The notes beneath the pieces are model-generated. The model searched no databases and was not told where the DNA came from. It saw nothing but the letters and a program-made list of their open reading frames with translations. The translations under genes and the position numbers were made by a program. From positions 124,001 to 188,000 of the forward strand of contig NGZR01000008.1 of assembly GCA_002197995.1 (NCBI GenBank): a DNA stretch of 64,000 nucleotides, given 5' to 3'. Every line of letters starts with the position of its first letter. The stretch's first letter is position 1. This DNA comes from Gaeumannomyces sp. JS-464. Lineage: Eukaryota; Ascomycota; Sordariomycetes; Magnaporthales; Magnaporthaceae. Shown piece by piece: positions 22,153 through 33,500 of this stretch.

Positions 22153-22527
22153 TCAATGCAGGTTCTGCGGGTTGGAGGATATCATACTGTTGGCAAAGTA
22201 AACAGCCCTTGCTTCGTAGACGTCGGCACTCGGCTTTGCGGCTTTGGCCACGTCGGCGTCCCTTTTCTGTTTGGTGCTAGAGCTCGACTTCTTGGGGACC
22301 TTGAGGGCCGACAGCCAGCTCTTCTTGCTGGCTATGGAGTCGGCGCTGTTCGTCTGGGTCGTCATGACTGAGCTTGCGGAACTTGCGAGGGCAGCCGGTG
22401 CGGCGGCGGGGGGTGACTTGGACTTGGTGTCGGAGGCTGACGGGGCGGAAGGGAAGGCCTCGGGTGTCCAAGGCGTAGGGATGGTCGGTCCGAGAGAGAG
22501 GACGGGGGCGTGGTGTGATGGAGCCAT
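22153..22527 (-). CDS. Small hypothetical protein, Ser/Ala/Lys-rich, 124 aa
   Basis: An uninterrupted frame MAPSHHAPVLSLGP to SSNPQNLH. The first two thirds is low complexity (Pro, Ser, Ala) and probably disordered; a basic patch (KKSWLSALKVPKKSSSSTKQ) precedes a more ordered-looking end, DVYEARAVYFANSMISSNPQ. No signal peptide, membrane segment or known domain. The C-terminal segment looks protein-like, which is the main reason to call it a gene. Confidence 0.5.
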   Translation of the reverse strand: MAPSHHAPVLSLGPTIPTPWTPEAFPSAPSASDTKSKSPPAAAPAALASSASSVMTTQTNSADSIASKKSWLSALKVPKKSSSSTKQKRDADVAKAAKPSADVYEARAVYFANSMISSNPQNLH

Positions 22528-23660
22528 TGTGTTGTTTTCAAGCGGGTGTTATATTATGCGAGAGTATTTTTGCGGGCGCGGGTTCGTTTGTCGTTTTGGT
22601 TATGTTGATGGAGGGTTGTTGCTCGTTGGTATCCGGGATGATGGATGGGGTTGTTGCTGTGGGCTCGATGAACTTGGAAGATGGACTCCTGATGGAGGAA
22701 AGCTGCCTCAGGTGGAAGCAGGTAAGGGGAGATCTTATACTTGATGGTTGATGCGACGCATGCCATCAGGGTGCTTGTGACTCTGAAAGCGAGGCTTTCC
22801 CCTACAGCAGACGGCCATTCCGAGAGCCGATGGTGGTGCCCTCCACTGGGAATATGTCGGGCAGCCCCTGTAGGGGAAGCTAACACGGCCTGCCTTATTC
22901 CTGTGGAGCCACGCCGACATGACATGGGCCCCGCCACGGCCCACCCCATGGAGCCCCGTCGTTGGCAGGGCGTGACATCAAAATTGGTGACCCTGCATGG
23001 GCTTTGCACTACCAGTGTCCTGGGATTGAGGCTGGATCGGCTCCTTTTTTCTGGGCGCAGCTTTTTTATTGCTTGCGGACATCGAACGGCAATGTTCTCC
23101 TCGAATCGACGTCGATTTTGCCGTGATGGATCGAGCTGGAGCCACAGTGAATGTGCGCAAGCCCGCCCCGCATCTTCTGAAAACATGAGCCACAATCCGC
23201 CCGAATTAGTCAGTCGGCATCCGTCAGCGGCTGCGGCCCCTGCGTCATCTCCATCCATTCCGAGCGCCGACTGTCAGACTCGCATTTCAATTGCGCCGAG
23301 CGTGCTGTGCAGCCATGGCTTTGACTCATCTGGAAGCCGAGCACCGAGCGCCGAACGAGATGCCGCTCCGCCTGTTCTTGTCGCGATGCCATATCCCGTC
23401 TTGTTGGCGCAGTTTGTTTGTTTGTTTGTTTGTTCGAGACGTTGATTTCTAATTCGTGATGATGGCTCTAGCTCAGTCCCCGCGCCTTCCATTCAACCAG
23501 CCTGCCTTGCCTCGTTGGGCTGCGAAACTGTCGATTGGACCAGCCTCCATTCTGTCTAGCCGACGTTCTGAACAAAGGCCGCTGGGTACCTACCTAATTG
23601 AGCGCCGACAATCTGCGACCCCTTGGACGAGTGGCGGAGACACCACAGCGTGCCGTTGCC
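22528..23660. other. Intergenic with GTTT microsatellite
   Basis: A (GTTT)n run at about 23413-23435 and a TACCTACC motif near 23587. Long frames on both strands here (22741-23445 plus, 22554-23258 minus) overlap each other and lack domains. Confidence 0.45.
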
Positions 23661-26407
23661 ATGAAGCCAAAGCCTAACGCCGCTCCGAGCTCGGTCCCGC
23701 GTCGACGCAACGGTCGCCAGCAGGCATGGTGCGTTGACTAGAGCCCTCCCATCTCCAGCCTCTGCAGCAGGCCGCTTGATGCCCCCTACCAACCCAGCTG
23801 CCAAGGTGACTCACCCCCTGGCTAGTGCAGCCCACTGATGCGTCACGAATCTGCAGCGAGCCATGTCGCAAGCGCAAGCTCGCCTGCGACCACTCCCTGC
23901 CCTCATGCCAGAGATGCAGGCGCAGGAATGCCGCGGCCGGCTGCGTCTACCTGATCGCCGACCCGGCCTCCAGCAGCGCATCTCGGAGGCCGGCCATCTC
24001 CGCCAGGGCCGTGCCACCGGAACGACACACGCCATCGTCGCCAAGGCCTGCCGCTCCGCCGCCGAGGCCCTCTCCGTCCGGCTCTGGTGCCGAGGGAGGT
24101 CGCGAAGAGAGCCCAACGCCCATGTCTCCTCCCACCAGTGGCTGCGACTCGCCGGGCTACCTGGGCCCGACGAGCTTCTCGGCCGTCTTTGCCGAGGCCG
24201 GCGGCCAGTTCACCAGCTCACCAGCGGCTCAGCAGCAACAGTCGGCCTACATAAACAGCACACAGCAGTGGACCCCCCGTCGACCGGTCCCGCGGCCGCT
24301 CTGAGCCAACCATCACTGCCGAGTCGACCCCGGCCACGGGCATGGCGATATGCCGTACATGATGGAAGAGTACATACGCGTGCTCAGACCATCATCCCCC
24401 TCCTAAAACCGGCAAGCTCTTGTGCAACCGCCTTCAGCCCCATGGACGGCTGGGTAAGGCCTGCCATGGAGCACATCATTACCTCCATTTGGGACGCGTT
24501 CGGGGACCACCTAGCCGGCCGCTCTCGGAAAAGCCTCGCTGCCATGGCTGAGATCATCTGCGCCAACTCGTCGACAACGCTTGACGAAGACATCCACGAG
24601 CCCCAAAACTGGCTTGCCTCGTTTTCGGGCCGGAATCTACGCTGGGAGTCGCTTGGTATAGCCTTTATCGTTTACGCGTTCGGCGCCCTCGAGTACACTC
24701 CCGCCGAGTACGCCATGCATGCCAGGCTGGAGGGCGCAGATGCCGTCGACCCGCGCCAGCTCATGCTGATGCACAAGGAGTGCGCCATCAAATGCGGCGA
24801 GTTCTGCAAGGACAACGGGGCCAATTCGCTTCTGCTGTGTCTCTCGTACAAGAATGGCGTCCTCGAGTCCATGGTCTCTAGTGACACGAGTAGGTCCCTA
24901 GCCTCATCAGTTGCCACCGGGGGAGTGTATCGGCCCTCGCTGCAGCTCTAACAACCCCTCCTATTCCATCTCAGGTCTCCGGTGCGCCGTCATGATGTCG
25001 GAGACAGTCGCCCTATGCTCATACCTAGGCATGCACGTGGACCCCGCTCAGGACCGCGCAGACAAGAAGCCATCCATATCGTACGAGGCCCGGCGGCGGC
25101 TTTTCTACGGTATCATGACGCTCGACAAGGCCGGAGCCATCGTCACGGGCCGTCCACCGCTCATCAGCCGCCGATACATATCGACCCAACTACCCCTGGA
25201 CGTGACCAACGAAGAGCTCATGGGGAGCCGCAGCAGCCTCATCGAGGTGGCGGCCAGGCTCGACTCCAATGGGTGGAGCCGCAACGGCGTCATGACACCC
25301 GTCAAGTACATGCGCGCCCGAATCAACTCGGCCCTCGTCCGCGACGAGATCCTCGAGATCGCCCTCGGCGGGCCCAATCTGCGCCTCAACTACGAGCAGC
25401 TGGCTAGCCTCAAGGAGAAGGAGCTGCGTCAAGCAGCCCAGGTGCCCGAGGTCCTGGTCTGGAAGCCGGAGGACATACACGACACCAGCGTCAGCATCAT
25501 GGAGCTGTATGGCAAGATCATGATGCGCCTCGAGCATCTACAGAATATGTTTTTCCTCGAGCGCCTGCTTGGCCGCACTTGGCCACCACCATCGTCGGCC
25601 CAGAGCACGACAGCGGCCCCGCCCCCGTTAATATCATCGGAGCTGCTGACTGTCAGCGTCGAGATTGTGACGCTGACCGTCACGCTCTGGACACACCGCG
25701 ACCGTGTGGCTGGACTACATCGCGACTTTCAGTGGCTTGTAAGTGCGCCTGCCCCATTCCCGATGGACTCGTTTGTGAGTATTTCGTTGCTGCCTTTGCT
25801 CTTCCCTCCTCCCACTTGTCCCGGGGCCATCGCTGACGTGGTTTGTGCCCTTCCCTTCGCGTCAGGTCATTCGTACGCCGCGCCGGCCGGCGGCGTCCTC
25901 TGTATGGAGCTTCTCAGGCTGTCCCAGCAGCAACAGCATGCCCAGGCCCCGCGGAGGGACGACACAAACCCCACCATCTCACGGTCCAACATGATTCTGC
26001 AGCTCAGCCTGCTGGTCGGCTTCCTCGGCTGGACGGGCCCGAATGCGGCTAACGCCAGGCTATGCGCCGCCGTCAAGGAGGCCATCCAGCGCGTGCTGAA
26101 CCAGGTGCTAGACACGCCCCAGCCCGCGGCGCCGGCGGCAGTGGCGTCGGGATCTACCACAGGCTTGGCTAGCGACAGCGCAGGTGCTGGTAATAACAGT
26201 AGTTGTGGAAATAGTGGCCAGGCGGACGAGGCGGCAGGTTATGTCCAGCAACATCAGCAACAGCACCCGCAGGAGTTCGGCGTTGCGGGCCTGCTGCCAC
26301 AGATCCACGACTTTGGCTTCAGCACTGACATTACGGAATTCTTCAATTTTGAGCTGCTGGACACGTTTGACTTTCTACGCCCCGAGTATCCTGACTTCCA
26401 GAGCTAG
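23661..26407 (+). CDS. Zn2Cys6 fungal transcription factor
   Basis: Exon 1 (23661-23728, MKPKPNAAPSSVPRRRNGRQ) splices at 23729/23856 to complete the binuclear zinc cluster ACEPCRKRKLACDHSLPSC-QRC-RRRNAAAGC: CxxC-x6-C-x6-C-x2-C-x8-C, with the Arg/Lys-rich first loop that contacts DNA. Further introns fit at 24890-24974 and 25739-25865. The middle-homology regulatory domain shows LGIAFIVYAFGALEYTPAE, SETVALCSYLGMHVDP, YEARRRLFYGIMTLDKAGAI and TGRPPLISRRYIST. The C-terminus is Gln- and Gly/Ser/Asn-rich and acidic-aromatic (DFGFSTDITEFFNFELLD), typical of an activation domain. Homopolymer shifts near 24270 and 25872 and an unresolved stretch at 24300-24400 break the frame. Nuclear regulator; targets are unknown, and no biosynthetic cluster is adjacent. 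Confidence 0.88.
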
Positions 26408-26680
26408 ATAGTAATTCCAAGCAACGCGTGTGCTGTCAGTTTGTCAGTGGAAGCTAAAACCAGCCGTGAACCACTTGCCGCATTCACCTGACCCCCATAT
26501 GCTCGTCCGTGTCGGGGAAGTTGGCACCTCCCGTCTACTCCCGCCAAAGAAGCGATTCCGATGGTAAATGGGCCGGGCCCCTTTCCGGCCGTAAGAAAAA
26601 GAAAAGGAAAAAGGACAAATAATGCAGATCAAGGGCAACACTGGCTCTATTTCCTCCGTCGTAACCGTAGACGAGACGCG
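26408..26680. other. Convergent 3' flanks of TF and membrane protein B
   Basis: The plus-strand TF and minus-strand membrane protein gene end facing each other here. No gene or clear hairpin terminator is visible. Confidence 0.35.
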
Positions 26681-27615
26681 CTACAAGAGCTTGACCATAT
26701 CCAGGGTTTGGCCGATGTGCCTCGGAAAGCAGGTCCATCCGGCCATGCACATCGTTGAGGGCAAGCCTCGCCGCTCCCACATATGTGATGCCCCGGCACT
26801 TGGAACAGATGTCGGCATGCAGAAGGGCGTTGTCATGCGCCATATCCCATAGCAGGACGAATGACCAGAAAACCCAGGACGCAAGAGAAAACCAGAGCAG
26901 GCTGAGCCAAAAGACAATTCCCGTTCCGGTCACCCTCGTACCATCGACCAAGAAAATCCACGAGAAGAGCGTCGAGAGACAGGCCCCCATGCGAGGCGCG
27001 GGGTCGGAAAGACACTTCATGGTGCGTCGATATGCCTGCTCGCTGGGGGACAGAGGGTCTTCGCCGGGTTTTCTCAAGTCCCACGGCCAGTTGTTCCGGC
27101 TGTTGGGGTCCTTTGGCCGGAGGTTTCCAGGGTTTCTCTTCTCGGGGCAGGTGCAGAGAGTCCGGCCTCGAAGGTGGGCGGACGGGTCGTCGATGGCCTT
27201 CTGCTCTTCCTGCGCCACGTCGCGAGCCCACGAACCCTCGCCGTCCCCGCGACCCCGGGCGGGCTCCGAAGCCACGGCTTGAGGGGCGCTGGGAAGGGTC
27301 GAGGCTGTCTTGCCGGGGCATCCAGTAGTAGTAGGGGCGTCGGCAGCTAGAGCGTTGACGGACAGGCAGGTCGCGGACTTGAGAGTGACGTGCGACAGGG
27401 GTGAGCACGAGGGTGAAGGTCGGGTGGTCTGGCTGGTGGCCTGGTTTGCTCGCAACCCTGCGAGATCTGAAGGACAGGTAGCGGGGGCGGGTCGCGTCGG
27501 GAAGCTGGGCCATCTTTGCACCGGCGGGTAGCGGCAGGCGCGTCTGTCGCCCAGGTTTGTGGAATGTGCGATGGCATGAGATGCAAGTGCGACGAGGTGC
27601 CCGTGCAACGCGCAT
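26681..27615 (-). CDS. Uncharacterised membrane protein, paralog B
   Basis: Same architecture as the gene at 18.5-19.1 kb. A Ser/Pro/Arg-rich N-part leads to CTCPEKRNPGNLRPKDP, then SPSEQAYRRTMKCLSD, hydrophobic segments (LSTLFSWIFLV and GIVFWLSLLWFSLASWVFW), ADICSKCRGITYVGAARLAL and NDVHGRMDLLSE. After LLSE the matching C-terminus (RHIGQTLDMVKLL, stop near 26681) is in another frame, so one indel is likely; the uncorrected frame runs on to 26535 without family similarity. The C-x-x-C plus GRMD block is the most conserved part between the two copies. Start uncertain; an ATG beginning MAQLPDATRP is one candidate. Function unknown. Confidence 0.6.
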
Positions 27616-28400
27616 AGATTTTTATCGGTTTCCTTATATCAACTTTTGTTTCGGGCTTCGGAGGAAGGATTGGGTGTCTTTGGTGGTGGTTGCTTTCTCT
27701 AGTGTGGTCGTCGTAGCTGGGGTGTGGGTGCTCAACACGTGACTGTGAAGGTGCATGTAGGTACTTCATCTCAACGAGGAAGTTGCCAACACCTATCTGA
27801 AAACGGTTTTGCTCCTTTGACGTAGGGTATTTTGCAATAACCAATCCGGCGCCGGGTGGGAACACTATATTTAAATACGTTTAACTATTTAAAGAAAGAA
27901 AGACAGAAAAAATCTAAAAAAATAACAATAAAAAAGAATGAGGAGGGGGAGTGGAGGGTTTAAAGAAATTGCCAACAATAGCCGAAGAGTGTCGAGAAAG
28001 CTGTAATGCGATTGCCAGAAACATTACTAAAGAGATTGAGATTGATGGGCTGAAAGAGGGCCAGAGGGGGAATTTGGCCACCCTGGCCCTGGAGGAACGG
28101 GGGCTGGCGCAGGGAGATACTCTGATATTTACTCCAGTTGAGCCGTTGCGTCTCTGCTCATATGCGCCTATGCCGGCTGCCAGGCATGCACTTACTGAAC
28201 GAGGAAGGAGCCCTGGACAGCCTATCCGTGCCGAGGAGAGTACTTCGGCTTTTCCCCACCCAGCCTGGGCTGGTGAAAATTTTGACCTTTCACAACCAAA
28301 CGACAACCTAAGTTACCATTGCTACCCCACGCTTTTGAATTCCTAACCCTTCCCTTTCTCTGCTCTTTTCTCTTTTCTTCTTTCCGAAAAAGAGGACGAT
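27616..28400. other. Intergenic with AT-rich patch
   Basis: AT-rich A-tracts at about 27866-27945. A plus-strand frame (27951-28346) and an antisense frame overlap; neither shows a known domain, and neither can be preferred. Confidence 0.35.
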
Positions 28401-28815
28401 ATGCCGCCCGCCGAGAACACTTCCATCGAGCATGGGCCTCAGCTTTCTGGCAGCCTGGGGCATCGCTGCCCTCATCCTGGTCGGCGTGGGCCTTTGGAGA
28501 CTCAAGACCCGCAAGTAAGGACGCAGTCTCTATTACGACGCACTATTTCACCTTCCCCCAACAACGCCTTCCAGGTTTTATTAACTGTTAGCCGTCACCC
28601 TACAAGGGACTACCTAGTTTTCAAACGCCCTCCAAAAAGCCGTCGTGGAGGCAGTGAAGGACGCCGCTCTGGCAGCCTGGCGGGGTGACCGGGACGAGGG
28701 ACCGCAACTCGACAAGTTGCTCTTCAACTTCGTCGCCAATGTCCTCTCGTCGATCATCGCCAAGCTCGGCGAATGGGCTGATGGAACTCCTCCAGCCGAA
28801 CCAGTACACATCTAG
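28401..28815 (+). CDS. Possible small two-exon gene, about 99 aa
   Basis: ATG at 28401 (MPPAENTSIEHGPQ) can splice from CAA|GTAAGG at 28515/28516 to CTAG|TTTTCA near 28617, joining to a well-ordered frame KAVVEAVKDAALAAWRG and LLFNFVANVLSSIIAKLGEW, ending at TAG 28815. An alternative in another frame at 28430 encodes MGLSFLAAWGIAALILVGVG plus a basic tail and stop, a single-TM peptide. The second exon is amphipathic and helical. Neither version is recognised. The model is speculative; the best part is the amphipathic exon. Confidence 0.35.
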
Positions 28816-29209
28816 TTAGTACCTAGTTTCCTTGTTCTCCCACAGCCACAGGGGCTGTCCAACTCGCGCTCCAGGCAATGGGCACACCAGATGTCACATA
28901 CGCGCCCTTCCGACAACCCCAGAGCTCGATGGGTTACATTTACTTGTAACAACGGACGTAGGGTTAGAAACCGTCCGCCCGCATTGCCGCTGTCACCAGA
29001 CCAAAACATTTCCATTTCCAAATGCATCATCATCATCACCACCACCACCACCACCATGGCTGTTGCCAACTTTCCCTTTTTCCTTTTTCAAGTTTTGGGA
29101 CGTTAACACTGTACAGGTGGAGGATAGGTACCTAAGTCAAGTCACCCCCTGTCCGGCCACGCCCCTGTCCGGCCACCATTCCCCATATAAACGCAATGTT
29201 TTTACAACG

Positions 29210-29790
29210 CAATTAAAAATCGAATAAAAATCGGTAAAATAAGCAGTAACTATAATTATAAAATGAGAAAGCTGTAGCATATAATATAAATTTACAGTGA
29301 ATTTTAATATTAACGGTTAATATATAAATTGCAAATAAAGCAAATATATGCAAACTGTTAAGGTTTACTAATAAATTATATGGGGATTATAACATTTAAA
29401 AACGTAAATAACTTTATAAATATAAAGGTTATTAATATAATTTAAGCGGTTTTATATATGCAAAATCGAATATTTTAATATATAAAACCTTTTATTATAT
29501 AATTTACTTAATAAGGAAAATAAATAGCAATAGCACAGTGTATTGCACAGTGTAAATAACGGAAATCGAAAAATTAAAATAAAAATTAAAAAAAATTATA
29601 TCCGGTTAAATTTGTAATACATTATATAAATTACCGCAATAAATAAATATAAATCTACCGCATTAAAATTTATAAATAAACTATAAAATTATCAGCTTTT
29701 TTTATTTATATAACGTGGTTTATTAGTAAGTGGGCCACATTAGTTAATAGGCCACGACACGCGACCACGCGACACTTTTTCTTTCGCGAC
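29210..29790. other. Extremely AT-rich subterminal block (RIP-like)
   Basis: Almost only A and T with many TTA/TAA triplets, abruptly different from flanking GC-rich DNA. This fits repeat-induced point mutation of an old transposon end, though AT-rich subterminal DNA can also be native to Fot elements. Confidence 0.6.
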
Positions 29791-29810
29791 CAATTCCTCC
29801 GCCCATAACA

Positions 29811-30127
29811 ATGTTAATGGGAAACGACGAAAGCCGGGTAATGCTTACCTTTCAGGCTTTACAATCCAACTTAAAACTAAACATACGGGAAGCTGCAAAA
29901 ATCTATTCGGTCGCGAAAATAACTTTAACGCGTCGGAAGCGGGGCCTACCTGCTCGACGCGACACTATGCCCGGATTACGGAAATTAACGGAATCCGAAA
30001 AGGAGGCGCTTATTAAATACATATTCGAGCTGGATTTTCGCGCATTCCTTCCTCGGCATTTTTGGTGTTAAAAATATGGCCAACCGACTGCTCGCCGAAC
30101 GCGACGCGGGTACCGTCGGCAAGCGTG
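29811..30127 (+). pseudogene. N-terminal part of interrupted Fot-like transposase
   Basis: MLMGNDESRVMLTFQALQSN and LNIREAAKIYSVAKITLTRR form the HTH region. After a frameshift near 30040 the frame continues VLKNMANRLLAERD-type residues to VGKR, where Fot proteins continue with WV..F. The LINE is inserted right there. Gene is inactive. Confidence 0.75.
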
Positions 30128-30579
30128 AGTGAGTGAGTGAGTTATTTAACGTCAGTAAGTCGGGATCTACCAGTCCCTGCCTCCCAAGGGGCATATGACG
30201 TGCTAGCGCTACCTAAGCTAAACATTAGGCTACATGTTGCTATCCGGCGGCTAGCAGAATTAAACCCGAAGGCACACGAAGGTCGGGCCGCGTTCCAGCG
30301 CTCCTTGTTAGTGAGCGGGCAATCGGCGGTAGGGCGTATATATATACGCCAGGGCGTTGTAAAGCGCTGCGGGTGGTAGTAGTGCGTTCGGCCGGCGAGT
30401 ATGCCGGTAAAGGGGTGGGGCCGGGTTTTAGGCTGGAAGGTCCTCGGGACCCCCAGGGCCCGGCCGGAGGTGCGGGGGACCAACGAGCCTACTGTTAGTC
30501 CTGGTGGTACAAAGGAAAAAGGTAAAAGGTGGTAGGAGAACAAGGAAAAGGATGTATGCGGGCTTTTTAGGCCCTGTTG

Positions 30580-33500
30580 TTATCGTCCAGCGATAGTGTA
30601 ATAATTGGTAGCTTCGGCGAACGAAGCAAAAAGGAAAGGCTTTTGAAGTAGCCGTTTCCAATATCCGGGCCTGTCGGAAGCCGGGGAGGGGTCCGCTATA
30701 GGCCATTTATTTTCTGCCGTTTTAGCCAACCTGCAAAATACAGGGTGGGAAGGGGATTTGTTTCTTCCGCAGCGGCACGGGTTATCGTCTTCGTGCTGGA
30801 ACTTTCGGTGGTACCAGTCGAAATCCCCGTGACCGGTGCGTGCGGCTATTAGCCGTTGCAGTACCCTCCGGTGCAGCTGCAACGCTTCGGGCGTATGTTG
30901 TGGTGCCGGCGGGAGGCCTATAGCCTTATACCGATCCGGAAAGTTGTCCTTAAACCATGCGTTCCGGGCGTCCCGGGCCGTTTTCCGGGCTAAAGCCTTT
31001 ACTCCGGCCACCGTTGGTTTAAAATGTTGGGGTATTGGCAGGGCCGATCCCAACTTTGCTTCGGCGTCTGCCTCTTCGTTTCCGGGGATTCCCATATGGC
31101 CCGGGGACCAGCGTACGTATACCTGGTGTTTATCCATAAGGCAATGGATTTCTTTAAAGGCCCTTGTGAACTATCAGGGGCCGTGCTTAAACAGCCGTTG
31201 GCCGCCGAGGTGTTATCGAGGCACAAGTGGAAAGTGCAATTGCGGAAGCTCCAAACGGCTTTACGGAGGCCCATCCGGGCCCCTTCCGCCTCGCCGTCGA
31301 ATACTTCCGCGGGATGCGCCAGCCGGCCGTGCCCGGAAAGTTTGCGTTGGCCGGCTTGGTATATTACCCAGCCGTATCCAACTGCTCCGTTCTCTGCTTT
31401 GGACCCGTCGCTATATATTATAACGTCGGTGGGTGGGAGGGTGCAAAGCCACGCCGTAAATGCTTTAGCGGCTGCTTGCTTTTCTTGTATGGCCACCGTA
31501 AGCCCCGTATATTTATAAGGGAGGTAGGCCGGGCGGGTGCAAGCCGGAAGAAGTCCGGCCGTCCTTTGCAAGGAGGTTGCAAGCCTGCCGGGTAAGCCTG
31601 CCCTAGGCCCTCGGGCGTTAAGGGCCGGCTTGGCCGCTGCGGCCAGGGGGTGTTCTTCCGGAACCGTATTTATACGGGCCGCAAAACGGAGGCGGGCTTG
31701 TTCCAAAAGCGCCTGGGCGCCTGGGATGCCGGATTCGTAATGCAATGCGTTTATCGGTGTGGTTTTCCAAGCTGGGACCACTGCCTTAAGGGACGCGGTT
31801 AAGGCTTTATCGACCCGATCGATTAAATGGCCTTGGCGGATAATTTGCTGTTGTGCCGGCTTGTACGGGTGTGGTTTAGTTTTACCCCTATACCATACCT
31901 CGGCCCCGTATAAAGCCGTAGGGATTATAACCGTTGTGACGGCTTTGTAAACCGAATGTGCCGGTATCCCCCCTATCGAATTCGTAAGCCTTCGGAGGTG
32001 GTTGGCAACGCTTTGGGCTTTTGCAGCCCTGTTTTCCACGTGGGCTTTAAAATTAAGCCTTTGGTCGAAAAGGACCCCTAACCACCGTAAAGCTCCTGTA
32101 GCTTGTTGTATGGTAAGGCCCTCCGCCGTAACCGCTGGGGTTGTGGGATTTCTCCGTTTGGAAAAATGCATAAGCTCGCACTTCCCCGGGTCGAAAGCAA
32201 CCTTATTAGCCCTGCCCCAACGTAGGATTTCCGTAACCGTAGCCCCTGCTTTACGGGAGCACTCCTCCGGAGTGCTACCCGTTACGCAAATGCCTATATC
32301 GTCCGCGTATCCGTACCTAATCGCTTTTGCTTTGGGTAGGATTTCGGCCATATAAAGCATAAATAGGACCGGTGACGCCGGTGACCCTTGGGGTAGCCCG
32401 CAGTCCGGGGAAAAAGGGGGTGCCGTGGCGTCCTCCAAACGCACTTTAACCACCCTGTTTCCTGCAAAAGATGATACCCATCGTACTAACGTTGGATCCC
32501 AGCCTTGGTTTAAAAGCCTTTAAAGGAGCCTCCGGCGAAGTACGGCGTCGAAAGCCCCTTGTACATCCATGGTAACGAGGGCGGCCGTTTTATGCTTTTG
32601 GAAGGCCCGTTCCACCTCGTGGGCCACGCATGCCGTTAAATCGATGGCGGCCTTTTTCGGGGTAGCCCCGGCGTGTTGCGGGGCTATAAGCCCGTGTTGT
32701 AATGCGAGGGATGCCATCCGCGAAGCCACCAGCCGCTCCAGCCCTTTCCCTAAGCACGGGAGTAAAGCTATCGGGCGGTAGGATTTTGGGTCCGTTAAAT
32801 CCGTTTTATTCGGCTTTTTCAGCATAACCACTTCCGCTGTGCGGAAAGGGGCTGGGTGGTGCCCGGCCCTAAGGCAAGCCTCGAAAAGGGCCCTAACGTA
32901 TTCCCCTATTGCCGGCCACGCCGCTGTAAGTAGCTTAACCGTTAGGGAATCGACGCCCGGGGCCGTGTTTGCCGTGCCAACGGTGCACTTCCGGCATTCC
33001 TTAAAGGGACGTGGGGGTCCCACGGGAGTTGTGCGGTCCCTTGGGTAGCCCTTTGCTGTAACGGGTCCTCCTGTAAGTCGTCCTCCGCCGTAAACCTACG
33101 GAGGATCTTGCGGCCTAATGCTTCCGCTTTATCCCCTGGGGCTATTATAACCTCCCCGTTAATATTTAACGGGGGAAGCCGTATAGCGGGTGTAAGTTTA
33201 TGCCACTTTACAGCACGGTATAGCGCTTTCGGGGAATCCATTTCCTCCAGCACGCTGGCCCAATGCTGTTTTTAGCCGTCCGAACCGTTGCTTTTAAAGC
33301 ACGGGCTTCGGCCGTAAAAGGCCCGCCGTTTCCCATAGCTTTTGCAAGGTCCCGTTGGGCGTTGGCGCACTTTTCGTTCCACCAGGGTTGGCCTTTTCTT
33401 TTGGCTTTAGGCCCCCGGCCGAAAGCCATTAACGCATTTTTAATAAGTTTGTTAATGCTTCGGCCGCTTTATCCAGGTGTTCCGCAGTGCCTGGGTTTGT

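Noticed and set aside
22741..23445. 234-codon plus-strand frame between the small gene and the TF
   Set aside because: An equally long minus-strand frame overlaps it, and neither shows protein-like motifs.
18485..27615. Idea that the Zn2Cys6 factor controls a biosynthetic cluster here
   Set aside because: No PKS, NRPS, terpene or tailoring enzymes lie nearby; neighbours are membrane proteins of unknown role and transposons.
27951..28346. 131-codon plus-strand frame
   Set aside because: Starts in AT-rich DNA, no domain, and an antisense frame of the same length; not strong enough to call a gene.
28401..28815. Idea that this small gene is a HET-S/HeLo-like cell-death effector
   Set aside because: There is a hydrophobic or amphipathic segment but no amyloid motif, no NLR partner nearby and no recognised HeLo motif.
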